Shown here: piece after piece, positions 15,654-24,995 of the stretch
Position numbering within the stretch: position 1 is the first letter of the stretch
Layout of the letters: each line of letters opens with the position of its first letter
From: Pyrinomonadaceae bacterium
GTDB lineage: Bacteria; Acidobacteriota; Blastocatellia; Pyrinomonadales; Pyrinomonadaceae
Length of the DNA stretch: 64,000 bases
Direction of reading: 5' to 3'
Assembly: GCA_021463165.1 (NCBI GenBank)
Contig: JAJTWY010000014.1
Coordinates: forward strand, 1-64,000
Translations under genes and position numbers: made by a program
The notes under the pieces: model-generated
Seen by the model: the letters and a program-made list of their open reading frames with translations, nothing else
What the model was told of the DNA's origin: nothing
The model's database searches: none

Positions 15654-16817
15654 TTAACTCTCGATCTCTTCCACGATCGTCGTTTGACGCAGTTCGCGAG
15701 TCGCCTTCCGAAATCCGAGGGAACGCGAATCGTGGATACCGAGATTAGCGCTCTCGCCGTTCCCGTTCGCCTCATCCTTGTCTTCCCACAACCGACCAAA
15801 GATCATCTTGCCGGCGGTCGTCTGCAGGACGCTCGTAACGGCGATATCTGCCGTCTTGCCGATCAACCGTCGAGCGTTGTCAACCACGACCATCGTACCG
15901 TCATCCAAATACGCGACGCCCTGATTGTATTCTTTGCCTTCCTTGAGAATGAAAACCCGCATCGCTTCGCCCGGAAGCACGACCGGCTTAAGCGCGTTCG
16001 CGAGTTCGTTAATGTTCAGGACGGCAACGCCGCGAAGCTGAGAGACCTTATTCAGATTGAAGTCGTTGGTAACGATCACAGCATCAAGCTGCGTACCGAG
16101 TTCAATAAGCTTAAGATCGACCTCCTTTATCGCAGGGAAATCGGTTTCAACGATCTGGATGTCAAGCTTGCTATTATTCCGGAGTCGCTGCAGCATATCC
16201 AGCCCACGGCGGCCTCGCTGTCGTTTTGACGAATCGGCAGAATCCGCTACCTGCTGCAGCTCGGCAAGGATAAAATGCGGGATGATCAACGTTCCGCCAA
16301 GGAAACCCGTTTCCGAAACATCCGCGATCCGACCGTCTATGATCACCGATGTATCGAGGATCTTGTAGTCACGCTTGATATTCTTGTCGCTGAAAATACC
16401 GCCGAGGGCCGATAGGTCCAGATAATCCCCTTTAGCAGCACCGACCATCAAGCCAACGTAGCCCATAAAGCCCATTAGCGAGATCGTTAGGAAGGTCTGC
16501 ATCTCGGCAGAAACGGCAGCCTCCTTCTGTATCGAGATGAGCACACCGATCAGGAATGCCCCAATAATGCCGAGTATTGAACCAACTGCGGCACCTATCA
16601 GCGTTTTAAGCGAGGCCTGACGAACTCGTATCTCAAAGACAATGACTAGGACCCCAAGCACGCCGCCGAGCAATGCCGACAGCCAGTGTCGGGCAGCATC
16701 GGATGCAACATTCCCAAGTCCAAATCGCTGCGTCCGTTCAAATGGATTCAGCAAGTACCCCAAAAGCACAAGCATTCCAACGAACGCGATCCGTAATATG
16801 AGAACATCGAACTTCAT
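15654..16817 (-). CDS. PIN/TRAM domain membrane protein (YacL-like)
   Basis: A 387-residue protein counted from the ATG at 16817; the frame is open 50 residues further but those are low-quality and polar. The N-terminal region (about 1-150) has four hydrophobic segments. A PIN nuclease domain follows (about 165-290) with acidic residues in ILDTSVIIDGR, FILAELQQVAD and VIVTNDFNLNKV. A TRAM-like RNA-binding domain (about 295-355) follows, and a 35-residue Asn/Glu-rich tail. Family members (YacL) are membrane-anchored predicted RNases of unsettled function. The neighbouring ispD, ispF and divergent radA reproduce the gene order around yacL in Firmicutes. Confidence 0.9.
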   Translation of the reverse strand: MKFDVLILRIAFVGMLVLLGYLLNPFERTQRFGLGNVASDAARHWLSALLGGVLGVLVIVFEIRVRQASLKTLIGAAVGSILGIIGAFLIGVLISIQKEAAVSAEMQTFLTISLMGFMGYVGLMVGAAKGDYLDLSALGGIFSDKNIKRDYKILDTSVIIDGRIADVSETGFLGGTLIIPHFILAELQQVADSADSSKRQRGRRGLDMLQRLRNNSKLDIQIVETDFPAIKEVDLKLIELGTQLDAVIVTNDFNLNKVSQLRGVAVLNINELANALKPVVLPGEAMRVFILKEGKEYNQGVAYLDDGTMVVVDNARRLIGKTADIAVTSVLQTTAGKMIFGRLWEDKDEANGNGESANLGIHDSRSLGFRKATRELRQTTIVEEIES

Positions 16818-17009
16818 CCCGATTGCGATTTTATCACGGAAAAGTGACTGCGCGTTAATTGCGTCGTGAACTTGACCTGAGCCGTCGGCACCTGCTCTCC
16901 CTAGATACGGCGATTCAACCGCCAATTCCAACCCTCCCGAAAACGGGCTTTGATGGTCGTGGGGCATCTTTCACCAATTGGCGGGATTCGCCCGGCAGGC
17001 CTGTTAGAG

Positions 17010-17015
17010 TAGAAT
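17010..17015 (+). promoter_or_regulatory. Candidate -10 element of radA
   Basis: TAGAAT at 17010-17015 matches five of six bases of the -10 consensus and would start transcription about 15 nt before the radA ATG. The region 17 bp upstream (TTCGCC) is a poor -35, so confidence is limited. Confidence 0.35.
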
Positions 17016-17037
17016 ATCGATTGATCACGTACTCATT

Positions 17038-18411
17038 ATGGCCAAGGACCCGACCACGATATTTGTCTGCCAGGGCTGCGGTGCCCAACAGCGCAAATGG
17101 CTTGGGCAGTGCCCCGACTGCCGGCAATGGAATACCTTTGTCGAGGAACGTTTTCGCGCCGCCGCTCAACCTGCTGCGCAAACCAGATTTGCGGCTTCAT
17201 ATCGGCAGGCAACATCGATGGCATATGGTTCGATCGCCGCCCAGGATGACGATAGGACAACGTCGGGAATCGAAGAACTTGACCGAGTCCTCGGAGGCGG
17301 AATCGTTGCGGGGTCGCTCGTACTGATCGGCGGTTCTCCGGGTATTGGGAAATCGACGATCGTGATGCAAATAGCCGACGCTCTCAGCCGCAACGGTGCC
17401 AAGGTGCTCTACGTTTCCGGCGAAGAGTCCGAGCGCCAGGTCAAGATGCGCGGAGAACGCCTTGGTGTCGTCGCCAAAGATCTCTTCCTGCTGCCTGAGA
17501 CAAACTTGCAATCCATACTCGCCGAAACCGGAAAGTTACATCCTGACTTCCTGATCGTCGATTCGATCCAGACCGTTTTTAGCGACCTGATCGAATCGGC
17601 GCCGGGAAGCGTTTCGCAGGTGCGCGAGGTAGCCGCGCAGTTCATGCATCTCGCCAAGCAGACAGCGACGCCGGTTTTTCTCACCGGCCATGTTACGAAG
17701 GAAGGCTCGATCGCAGGCCCCAAAACCCTTGAACATATTGTCGATACAGTCCTCTATTTCGAGGGTGACCGCCATCACAACCACAGGATCATACGGGCGA
17801 CGAAAAATCGGTTTGGGGCGGCAAACGAGATCGGTGTCTTCGAAATGACAAATTCCGGACTGGTTCCAGTTGGCAATCCTTCCGAGGTGTTCCTTCAGGA
17901 ACGACCCGAGAACGCAACCGGTTCCATAGTCACAGTCTCTATGGAAGGCACGCGGCCACTGTTGGTTGAGATACAGGCACTTGTTAGCGGGACGAAATAC
18001 GGCTCGGGACGTCGAATGACGCAGGGCTTCGACCAAAATAGAACTTCGCTGCTGATCGCAGTGATCGAAAAGCAACTCGGCTTCCAACTCGCCGCCGATG
18101 ATGTTTTTGTAAATGTCGCGGGTGGGATAGAGATCGACGAACCGGCGGCCGATCTCGGCGTGGTCGCCGCGATAGCCTCGAGTTTTCGCAACCTGCAGAT
18201 ACCGCCCGAAACCGCTGTGTTTGGCGAAGTAGGTTTGACCGGCGAGGTCCGCGGGGTTTTGCAAGCCTCGGCAAGGGCCCGCGAAGCCCAAACACTCGGA
18301 TTCAAGAAGCTGATATTGCCCGAGTCAAACAAGAAAGGGCTGGAGAAGCTTTTGGGGATCCGCGTGCTCGGTGTCAGGAACCTGGAACAGGCGATAGAGG
18401 CACTGTTTTAA
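17038..18411 (+). CDS. radA: DNA repair protein RadA (Sms)
   Basis: A 457-residue branch-migration ATPase in recombination repair. Domains in order: a C4 zinc finger (CQGCG ... CPDC, residues 9-27); a RecA-like core with Walker A GSPGIGKST (about residues 99-107) and Walker B FLIVDSIQTV; the RadA-specific ATKNRFGAANEIG motif; and a C-terminal Lon-protease-like domain (about 290-457: GTRPLLVEIQALV, NVAGGIEIDEPAADLGVVAAI). Everything essential is present and length is typical. It is divergent from the PIN/TRAM gene; in Firmicutes these genes are neighbours on one strand. Confidence 0.97.
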   Translation: MAKDPTTIFVCQGCGAQQRKWLGQCPDCRQWNTFVEERFRAAAQPAAQTRFAASYRQATSMAYGSIAAQDDDRTTSGIEELDRVLGGGIVAGSLVLIGGSPGIGKSTIVMQIADALSRNGAKVLYVSGEESERQVKMRGERLGVVAKDLFLLPETNLQSILAETGKLHPDFLIVDSIQTVFSDLIESAPGSVSQVREVAAQFMHLAKQTATPVFLTGHVTKEGSIAGPKTLEHIVDTVLYFEGDRHHNHRIIRATKNRFGAANEIGVFEMTNSGLVPVGNPSEVFLQERPENATGSIVTVSMEGTRPLLVEIQALVSGTKYGSGRRMTQGFDQNRTSLLIAVIEKQLGFQLAADDVFVNVAGGIEIDEPAADLGVVAAIASSFRNLQIPPETAVFGEVGLTGEVRGVLQASARAREAQTLGFKKLILPESNKKGLEKLLGIRVLGVRNLEQAIEALF

Positions 18412-18607
18412 GCTGTAAGAATGCGGCGCGTGATCTTTAAGATCTATTACGTCCTTACCTTCCTGAACGCGGTCGATCTTATACTGACTTCAACCGCTAT
18501 GCATCCTGCTAATAAGCTCTGGCGTTAGCCTGCCGCGGCCTATACTCGAAAGTATTTTTCAGGACACTGGATCCATTTTCCCGAGACTAACGGACCTCCG
18601 GCGTAAT

Positions 18608-19054
18608 TCAATCGGCGGACATTATCCTTTCGAGTATGCTATCGCGTTTCTCCCGGATCTCGGCGATCCTAGGACTGGGTTCTTCACCGACGAAGGTCGG
18701 AGGCAGCGTAAATGGATCGATCTGGAGAGGAACGCCTTCCATGTCCAACTTGTGGGCAATGATCCGCGAGATCAACTCCTGCTCAAAGCCGCTTATATTG
18801 ACGAACTTAACCCCGATACCCGCGTTATCAAACCGATACAGAGCTCGACACTGAAGGGGCAAAAAGTTCCGGTTAGGGAGCTCGATCTCCATTCGGAATT
18901 CATCGCCGACAAAGATGTTCTCTTCCCAGCCAGTAAAGCATCCGCCAACAGAGATCTGTTCAAGCCGGGTGTGCTGCTTTTCGCCAAACTTGGTGTAAAT
19001 GATCGCAGGAATATCCAACGAGAATCGGATATGTTGTCTTTGATTTATCGACAT
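18608..19054 (-). CDS. PilZ domain protein
   Basis: A 148-residue protein with an N-terminal PilZ fold (about 5-110), a candidate cyclic-di-GMP receptor. The first binding motif RxxxR is present as RQHIR (residues 6-10). The second, usually (D/N)xSxxG, reads QISVGG, so the first position is Gln; binding may be weaker or lost. The beta-barrel strands continue through EFRMEIELP and LQCRALYRF ... GIGVKFVN, the standard PilZ ending. The last 35 residues are charged and helical. It stands alone between radA and the bacilliredoxin gene with no motility or polysaccharide genes next to it, so its output is unknown. Confidence 0.8.
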   Translation of the reverse strand: MSINQRQHIRFSLDIPAIIYTKFGEKQHTRLEQISVGGCFTGWEENIFVGDEFRMEIELPNRNFLPLQCRALYRFDNAGIGVKFVNISGFEQELISRIIAHKLDMEGVPLQIDPFTLPPTFVGEEPSPRIAEIREKRDSILERIMSAD

Positions 19055-19208
19055 TTGATCTGCGTCGGCGAGATTTACGGCGTTTCAGACGGCCTCATCC
19101 ATTCTAACGATTGTTTAAGAACTCACGCAATAGTTTTTATCCCTCCGTTGCAGAACCAAGACGACCGCCCGTTGAGACGGTATCTACTAGACCGAGATCA
19201 AAAGGCGA

Positions 19209-19652
19209 TCAGTTCTTTGCGGATTCGGTTTTCGTACAGACCTCTTCAAAAGCCTGAGCCAATGCCTGCGCGATCATCTGCGGCGGCCGGCCCTCGAGAT
19301 CCCGACGCTCGAACATCTTGACGAGTTCGCCATTCTTTAGAAGACCGATCGAAGGCGAAGAAGGCATGTAGCCTGTGAAATATTCCCTGGCGGTGTCCGT
19401 CGCATCAATATCGGCGCCGGCAAAGACCGTTATTGACCGATCCGGCTTAACCGGCGAATGCTCAAGAGCCATTGCGATACCCGGCCGAACTCCGCCTGCG
19501 GCACAGCCGCAAACCGAATTGACCACGACCATCAACGTGCCGTCAGTATTCTTTATCGCATCCTCGACAGCCTCAGGCGTCTTGGTTTCCTCGATGCCAA
19601 GGCCCGCCAGTTCGGCCCGCATTCCGTAAATCATCATTTCTGGATAAGGCAT
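19209..19652 (-). CDS. Bacilliredoxin, BrxA/BrxB (YphP/YqiW) family
   Basis: A 147-residue thioredoxin-fold protein of the family that removes bacillithiol from S-bacillithiolated proteins in Firmicutes. The signature active site is NSVCGCAAGGVRP with the CGC pair. The flanking blocks GTLMVVVN, FAGADIDATDTAREYF, SPSIGLLKNGELV and RRDLEGRPPQMIA match the family along its whole length. Acidobacteria in this lineage are reported to carry the family, but whether this organism makes bacillithiol cannot be told from the window. A ribosome binding site-like CGGAGA lies 11 bases before the start. Confidence 0.92.
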   Translation of the reverse strand: MPYPEMMIYGMRAELAGLGIEETKTPEAVEDAIKNTDGTLMVVVNSVCGCAAGGVRPGIAMALEHSPVKPDRSITVFAGADIDATDTAREYFTGYMPSSPSIGLLKNGELVKMFERRDLEGRPPQMIAQALAQAFEEVCTKTESAKN

Positions 19653-19810
19653 AAATTCAGTCTCCGAAAGTACTCAAAATGATCCGGTCAATAATCTTGA
19701 CCTTTTTTTCAAGTATTGAGAAGAAATCACCGCAAGTCAAGTTTCTTGTCCGAGCCGTCTGTTTGCCAGATCGGCTCCAAACCGCTAAAATCGTCGCTTC
19801 ACACCGACCA

Positions 19811-20368
19811 ATGGCCATCGAGATCGAAAAAAAATACCGTATCGACAAGAAGTCCTTAGTCGAGCTAACGGCCAGGCTCGGGGAACTCAACGCCGAGTTC
19901 GCGTATGAGACCTTTGAGGAGAATTATCTTCACAAAGGCGGCCTGCTCGACGGCCGGGCTGCCGTTTTGCGACTCCGAAAAACCGACCACCGCACTACCC
20001 TCACCTACAAGGAAAAAGTTACTACCGAGGGCGAATTCAAACATCAGATCGAGTTCGAGACCGACGTTTCGGATGTCGATGCAACCGAAAGCATAATCGA
20101 AAAGCTCGGTTACAAGCTTTCCGTGATATACGAAAAGCACCGCAAAGCGTGGCGTCTCAACAAAGTCGAGGTGGTCCTTGACGAACTGCCCTTCGGCTAC
20201 TACATGGAGATCGAGGGCGAGATCGAGGATATCCTCGAAGCCGAGAAACTCCTCGGCGCCGACCGGTTCGAGACGGAAAGCCGCGGTTATCCCCGCCTCA
20301 GTCTAAAACACGGCAAGCTCGTCAACGGGATCACCGAGAGCCGATTTGTCAAAACAACTTCCGGCTAA
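19811..20368 (+). CDS. CYTH domain protein (class IV adenylate cyclase / triphosphatase-like)
   Basis: A 185-residue triphosphate-tunnel protein counted from the ATG at 19811; the extra 44 upstream codons look non-coding. The diagnostic ExExK motif is at the very N-terminus (EIEKK). The alternating Arg/Lys/Glu strands of the tunnel follow (AVLRLRKTDHRTTLTYKEK, HQIEFETDVSD, KHRKAWRLNKVEVVLDELP, YMEIEGEIEDI). Members hydrolyse inorganic or thiamine triphosphate or, in the CyaB group, form cAMP; a metal-dependent triphosphatase is my preferred reading because the gene converges on ppk1 with a 4-bp overlap of stop codons. Confidence 0.87.
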   Translation: MAIEIEKKYRIDKKSLVELTARLGELNAEFAYETFEENYLHKGGLLDGRAAVLRLRKTDHRTTLTYKEKVTTEGEFKHQIEFETDVSDVDATESIIEKLGYKLSVIYEKHRKAWRLNKVEVVLDELPFGYYMEIEGEIEDILEAEKLLGADRFETESRGYPRLSLKHGKLVNGITESRFVKTTSG

Positions 20369-22566
20369 CCCGGAGTCTCCAGTCCCACAAAATGCATTTG
20401 CGAATCGAACCCCGTCTTTGTTCGGGCGGAGATCCGTTTATAGGTCCCGTCAGCTTGAAGGATCCTGGCGTTCACCTGGTCTTTCAGGTAGGCGCCGAGA
20501 ACCTCATTCTTTAGGTACGACCGGATCTCGGTGTCGAGAACGGGCGTAACTACCTCGACCCTGCGATCAAAACTTCGATGCATCAGATCGGCGCTCCCGA
20601 TATATACCTCCTCATTCTCCGACGCGCCGTTCGCAAAATATAGTATCCGGCTGTGCTCGAGAAAGCGTCCGATGATCGAGCGTACACGGATATTTTCCGA
20701 CACTCCCTTTATTCCCGGCCGCAAAGAACAGATCCCGCGAATTATCAGATCGATCTCGACACCCGCTTTCGACGCATCATAGAGCTCGTTTATCAATAGC
20801 TCATCCGTGATGCTGTTTGCCTTGATGATGATGCGAGCTTCCTTGCGGGCGAGTTTGTTCTTCTTCTCGCGCCGGATCAGCTCGATGAGCCGCTCCCTCA
20901 GGTTCAGCGGCGCAACCAGGAGCCGCTTGTATTTGTCCTGCTGCGAATAGCCAGTAAGAAAATTGAACAGGCTCGTTGCATCCTCACCGATCTCCGCGTC
21001 GGCGGTCAAGATACCGAGGTCCGTATAGATCTTCGCGGTCAGCGGGTTGTAATTCCCCGTAGCGAGGTGCACGTACCGAACCAATTTCTCCTTCTCACGA
21101 CGCACGATGAGAAGCACCTTCGAATGCGTCTTCAGCGTGCTGATCCCGTACACAACGTGAACCCCCTCGTTCTCCAAACGTCGCGCCCACTCAATGTTGT
21201 TGCCTTCGTCAAACCTGGCTTTGAGCTCGACGAGCGCCGTAACTTGTTTCCCCAGCCGGCTGGCCCGCATCAACGAGCTTACGATCGGCGAATCCTTGCC
21301 GGTGCGATAAAGACATATCTTGATAGCCTGAACATCCGGATCTTCGGCAGCTTCAGCGATAAGATCCGTGACCGTTGTGAACGACGTGTACGGGTGATGA
21401 AGCAGAATGTCCTGCTTGCGGATCGCCTCAAAGATATTTTCCTTCTTTTTAAGCGGAGCCGGCACGAGCGAGACGATCGGCCTCTCCTTTAGCTTCGGGC
21501 GATCCAGCGCGTAAAGCTGCATCAGGTCCGCAATATCTACGAAACCATCAACTCGCTGAACTTCGTCATCGGTCAACCCAGTGCCTGCGATCAGCAGCTT
21601 TATCATCTTATCCGGCATCGTTCCGGCAACTTCCAGCCGAACGGCAAATCGGTCCCGCCGTCGCTGCAGCTCGCGCTCCAAGGTCCTCAGCAAGTCGCCG
21701 GCTTCGTCCTCGCGCAGTTCGATATCCGCATCGCGGGTCACACGGAAGAGGTAAGCCGCGCTCGTCTTCATATTCGGGAAGAGCTCGGCCACGTTTGCCG
21801 CGATAACCTCTTCGATCAATGCAAAGCGGCTTCCGCGTGGCGTGATCGGGATCAGCCGCGGCACTGAGGACGGCAGCTTCATTCTAATAAAGCGCTTCTG
21901 TCGGAAGAGGTGCCTCAAGTTCGCCTGCGTAAACGCACGGTCCGGCTCGATGTACAGGCCCAGATTCAAGCTCAGGTTCGAGATATACGGGAACGGATGG
22001 CTCGAATCTACCGATTGCGGGGTAAGGATCGGGAACAAATTGTTCCGGAAGTATTTATCGAGGGCCTTCTTTTCCTTCGCAGTCAAGCCCGAATACGCCT
22101 CGACCGTAATGCCCTCTTTCTCGAGTGCCGGGAAGACGTTATCTCCCAAATATCTCACCTGCCTCTGCAGCAGCGGACGCAGCCGCTGGTATATTTCCGC
22201 GACCTGTTCTGATGCCGTCATTCCGTCCGGCGACGTTTCGCCGACGCCCTCGGCGACCTGCTCTTTAAGGCCCGAGACCCGGATCATGAAGAACTCATCC
22301 AGATTGGTCGAAAATATGCACAGGAACTTCAGCCGCTCCAGAACCGGCAGACTGTCGTCGGTGGCCTCGTCCAGCACACGGCGATTGAATTCGAGCCAGC
22401 TAAGTTCGCGGTTGAAGTACGGCCTTCCGTCGAATTCCGGATACGCGGACGATGACGTCGTCGTCGCAGGTTGAGTTGTAGCTTTGCTCTTTTTCAATGT
22501 ATCAAGCGTCATCGCGGCCAACGTCGCATACCGCAGATCCATACGCAAGCAGCGGCGGCCCAACAT
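20365..22566 (-). CDS. ppk1: Polyphosphate kinase 1
   Basis: A 733-residue enzyme that reversibly transfers the terminal phosphate of ATP to polyphosphate. The four-domain PPK1 layout is complete: N domain with NRELSWLEFNRRVL, head domain with FPILTPQSVDSSHPFPYISN, and the two phospholipase D-like catalytic domains with LHHPYTSF, KICLYRTG, LVELKARFDEGNNI, THSKVLLIVRR (phospho-acceptor His), ATGNYNP and SADLMHRSFDRRVE. The start is uncertain: ATG at 22566, 22542 or 22512; an AGGAA about 14 bases ahead favours 22566. Its 3' end overlaps the convergent CYTH gene by 4 bp, and tsaE lies 18 bp upstream on the same strand. Confidence 0.96.
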   Translation of the reverse strand: MLGRRCLRMDLRYATLAAMTLDTLKKSKATTQPATTTSSSAYPEFDGRPYFNRELSWLEFNRRVLDEATDDSLPVLERLKFLCIFSTNLDEFFMIRVSGLKEQVAEGVGETSPDGMTASEQVAEIYQRLRPLLQRQVRYLGDNVFPALEKEGITVEAYSGLTAKEKKALDKYFRNNLFPILTPQSVDSSHPFPYISNLSLNLGLYIEPDRAFTQANLRHLFRQKRFIRMKLPSSVPRLIPITPRGSRFALIEEVIAANVAELFPNMKTSAAYLFRVTRDADIELREDEAGDLLRTLERELQRRRDRFAVRLEVAGTMPDKMIKLLIAGTGLTDDEVQRVDGFVDIADLMQLYALDRPKLKERPIVSLVPAPLKKKENIFEAIRKQDILLHHPYTSFTTVTDLIAEAAEDPDVQAIKICLYRTGKDSPIVSSLMRASRLGKQVTALVELKARFDEGNNIEWARRLENEGVHVVYGISTLKTHSKVLLIVRREKEKLVRYVHLATGNYNPLTAKIYTDLGILTADAEIGEDATSLFNFLTGYSQQDKYKRLLVAPLNLRERLIELIRREKKNKLARKEARIIIKANSITDELLINELYDASKAGVEIDLIIRGICSLRPGIKGVSENIRVRSIIGRFLEHSRILYFANGASENEEVYIGSADLMHRSFDRRVEVVTPVLDTEIRSYLKNEVLGAYLKDQVNARILQADGTYKRISARTKTGFDSQMHFVGLETPG

Positions 22567-22584
22567 TCAGTGTATCGCAATTCC

Positions 22585-23025
22585 TCACGACCGGTTCTTC
22601 GCAACATAGACACGCCGCGGTTCGTCGCCGTCGCCATCTATCCGTATGCGGAACTCATTCTCAAAGGAACGGTCACCGAGCCTGTCGGCCCACTCAATAA
22701 TTACGATCGCATTCTCGTTCTCTACGATCTCGTCGAGGCCAACGGCTGCCGCGGCATCACTATCGCCCTCGAGCCGCCAAAGGTCGACGTGATAGACATC
22801 GAAGCCTTCGGTCTTGTAGAGGTTCACAAGCGTAAAGCTCGGGCTCGTAACCTCATCGACATCGAAACCGAGACCCGACATTATGCCCTTTGTCAGGAGC
22901 GTTTTCCCCGCTCCGAGCCCGCCATAAAGCAAGACGACATCGCCGGTGATGAACGAAGCCGATAACCGTTCGCCCAGGGCGAACATATCGTCAGGTGTTG
23001 CAATCGTAAATGTCTCGGTCATCAC
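22585..23025 (-). CDS. tsaE: tRNA threonylcarbamoyladenosine biosynthesis protein TsaE
   Basis: A 146-residue ATPase that works with TsaB and TsaD to place the t6A modification at A37 of ANN-decoding tRNAs. The P-loop GGLGAGKTLLTKGI (about residues 34-47) is intact. SPSFTLVNLY, VDLWRLEGD and IIEWADRLGD are family signatures. The start is GTG at 23025 directly followed by ATG at 23022; either could be used. It follows the NAD(P)HX repair gene by 6 bp, the same pairing as the yjeF-yjeE genes of E. coli, so an operon is very likely. Confidence 0.95.
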   Translation of the reverse strand: MMTETFTIATPDDMFALGERLSASFITGDVVLLYGGLGAGKTLLTKGIMSGLGFDVDEVTSPSFTLVNLYKTEGFDVYHVDLWRLEGDSDAAAAVGLDEIVENENAIVIIEWADRLGDRSFENEFRIRIDGDGDEPRRVYVAKNRS

Positions 23026-23031
23026 AAACGG

Positions 23032-24660
23032 CTAACGACTATCATTCTCCTCAAAGGCACGAAAAACCTCGCTCAAACACTCCCGAACATCCGACGCCGT
23101 CATAATCCGTTTTCCGAACTTCCCGGCCGCCGCATCACCGGCCATCCCGGCAACATATACCGCCGCGGCCACTGTCTCGAAAATGTCCGCATCAGATCTC
23201 ACCGCCTGGGCGACAAATCCTGCGAGAATGCCCGCGAGTGTGTCGCCATTCCCCGCTTTGCCGACGCCGGAATTGCCGGTCGGATTCACAACGACACGCC
23301 CGTCCGGCGACCCGATCAAAACCCGTTCACCCTTCAGGACGAGAATGGTGTTGTGATCCGCCGCATACTCACGAACCGCCGCGACACGATCCTTGATCGC
23401 CTCCTTGTCGTCAGTCCCGAGCAATCGCATGAACTCGCCTTCGTGAGGCGTCAGTATAAGCGGATGGAGAGCGGTCCCCTCTGTCCGCACAGAAGGCGTT
23501 GATTCAGGCCAGAGTGCACGCGCACCGTCCGACAAGGCCCCGGCATCTATCACCACAGGACACTTCCGGTTCAGAACGATCTCCCGAACGAACCTCTCAA
23601 CACCCTTGTCCGTCGCCTTGAGCCCGGGCCCAACGAGTATCGCATCGGCCTTCTGTATCGTCTCTTGATTCAGCGCAAAGGCCTCGCAGCTAACCTCGCC
23701 GTCCGTTTCCGCGAGCGTCTTCACGATAACTTCCGGGATCACTCTCGAGGCCACCTCCGTCCTGCAAGAAGCCGGCACCAACAGCGTCGTCAGGCCAACC
23801 CCGGACCGCATTGCCGAATTGCCGCACATAACCGCAGCTCCGGAATAGTCCTCGGAACCGGCAACGATGAGAGCGTGGCCGCGTCGATTCTTGTAGTCGC
23901 CAGATTGAAACCTTGTACGCCGAAGCCAGGCTCCCACATCCGCCGACTCAGACACAAAGAGCTGCGCACGCTGTTCTTCGATCAGTTCACGGGGGCTTCC
24001 GATGTTCGCGATCACCAGTTCGCCATTCGACCGGGCTGCTGGCGGTAATACGTTGGCAGCCTTGGGTGCGGTGAACGTGACGGTCGTTTCTGCCCGGACA
24101 TTGGCTCCGATCGGAACGCCGCGGTCTGCATCCAGTCCCGATGGCAGATCCACCGATATGATTCGCGGCTGGTGATGTTCGAGCCTTCGGATCGCCTCCG
24201 CAAAGACACCGGTCAATTCCTTTGAAAGCCCCGTTCCGAACAGCGCGTCGATCAGGAGATCGGTCTTGCCTGAACCAAGTGCAGTCTCGAGAAGCTCCAA
24301 AAGGTCTTCGTCATCTTCGTGCACACGAAGGTTGCCATCGCCGCCGAGCGAGCGGAGTCGCTCGAAATTCACCTTCGCGTCGCCCCTTGCGTGTTCGACA
24401 CGACCGAATAAAAGCAAAGTGACCGCGGCTCCGTCCTGCCACAACATTCTTGCCAGAGCAGCGCCGTCGCCGCCGTTATTCCCTTTGCCGCACAGGACCA
24501 ATATCGATCTTCCTTCCACCGAACCACCAAGCTTCTCGACCGCGACGCTCTGAACCGAACGGGCCGCGTTCTCCATAAGTTGGATCGAGGGGACACCGTA
24601 ACGCGTTGTCGTCAGGCGATCGACCTCGCGCATCTGTTCGGCTGTAAGCACCTTTAGCAT
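23032..24660 (-). CDS. nnr: Bifunctional NAD(P)HX epimerase / ADP-dependent NAD(P)HX dehydratase
   Basis: A 542-residue repair enzyme for hydrated NADH and NADPH. The N-terminal half (about 1-220) is the epimerase (YjeF_N: MENAARSV, CGKGNNGGDGAALARML, DALFGTGL, DLPSGLDADRG). The C-terminal half (about 235-535) is the ribokinase-like dehydratase with GDYKNRRGHALIVAGSEDYSGA, a DAGAL loop, LTPHEGEFMRLL, NPTGNSG and the catalytic GKAGNGDTLAGILAGF. Both halves look complete. It heads a minus-strand operon with tsaE and ppk1. Confidence 0.95.
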   Translation of the reverse strand: MLKVLTAEQMREVDRLTTTRYGVPSIQLMENAARSVQSVAVEKLGGSVEGRSILVLCGKGNNGGDGAALARMLWQDGAAVTLLLFGRVEHARGDAKVNFERLRSLGGDGNLRVHEDDEDLLELLETALGSGKTDLLIDALFGTGLSKELTGVFAEAIRRLEHHQPRIISVDLPSGLDADRGVPIGANVRAETTVTFTAPKAANVLPPAARSNGELVIANIGSPRELIEEQRAQLFVSESADVGAWLRRTRFQSGDYKNRRGHALIVAGSEDYSGAAVMCGNSAMRSGVGLTTLLVPASCRTEVASRVIPEVIVKTLAETDGEVSCEAFALNQETIQKADAILVGPGLKATDKGVERFVREIVLNRKCPVVIDAGALSDGARALWPESTPSVRTEGTALHPLILTPHEGEFMRLLGTDDKEAIKDRVAAVREYAADHNTILVLKGERVLIGSPDGRVVVNPTGNSGVGKAGNGDTLAGILAGFVAQAVRSDADIFETVAAAVYVAGMAGDAAAGKFGKRIMTASDVRECLSEVFRAFEENDSR

Positions 24661-24732
24661 CTTTATTTAGCTTCTCACTTGGGTCGCGACGGCGACGAAA
24701 TTTCCTGGCTACTGTCCCGGGTGTCCCGCTGC

Positions 24733-24755
24733 TGTCCCACCCTACGGGTGGGACA
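24733..24755. repeat. Perfect 10-bp-stem palindrome (REP-like)
   Basis: TGTCCCACCC (24733-24742), loop TAC, GGGTGGGACA (24746-24755) make a perfect hairpin. It lies between divergently transcribed genes, so it is not the terminator of either; a dispersed REP-like palindrome is the likely class. Confidence 0.6.
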
Positions 24756-24966
24756 CCTTAACTCACCTACTATCAACAGGTTGCATCATCACTTCAGTGT
24801 GATTTTCGCAATATTTTCAAAAAAATGTAAGACAATCTCGCGTCATAAAAAAAGTTGATGATCGCCCGAATCTCACCACCGGCTATTATACGCCAAATGT
24901 GCTATCAATTGTTGACTTTTTTATTTCTGCAACGCTCCTCGAAATTCACCCCTTATTAGTTGGAAG

Positions 24967-24995
24967 TTGACCGGTCAATTTCGGTAAACTCTATC
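24967..24995 (+). promoter_or_regulatory. Candidate leuS promoter
   Basis: TTGACC (24967-24972, 5 of 6) and TCTATC (24990-24995, 3 of 6) with a 17-bp spacer would give a leader of about 45 nt before the leuS ATG. The -10 match is poor. Confidence 0.3.
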
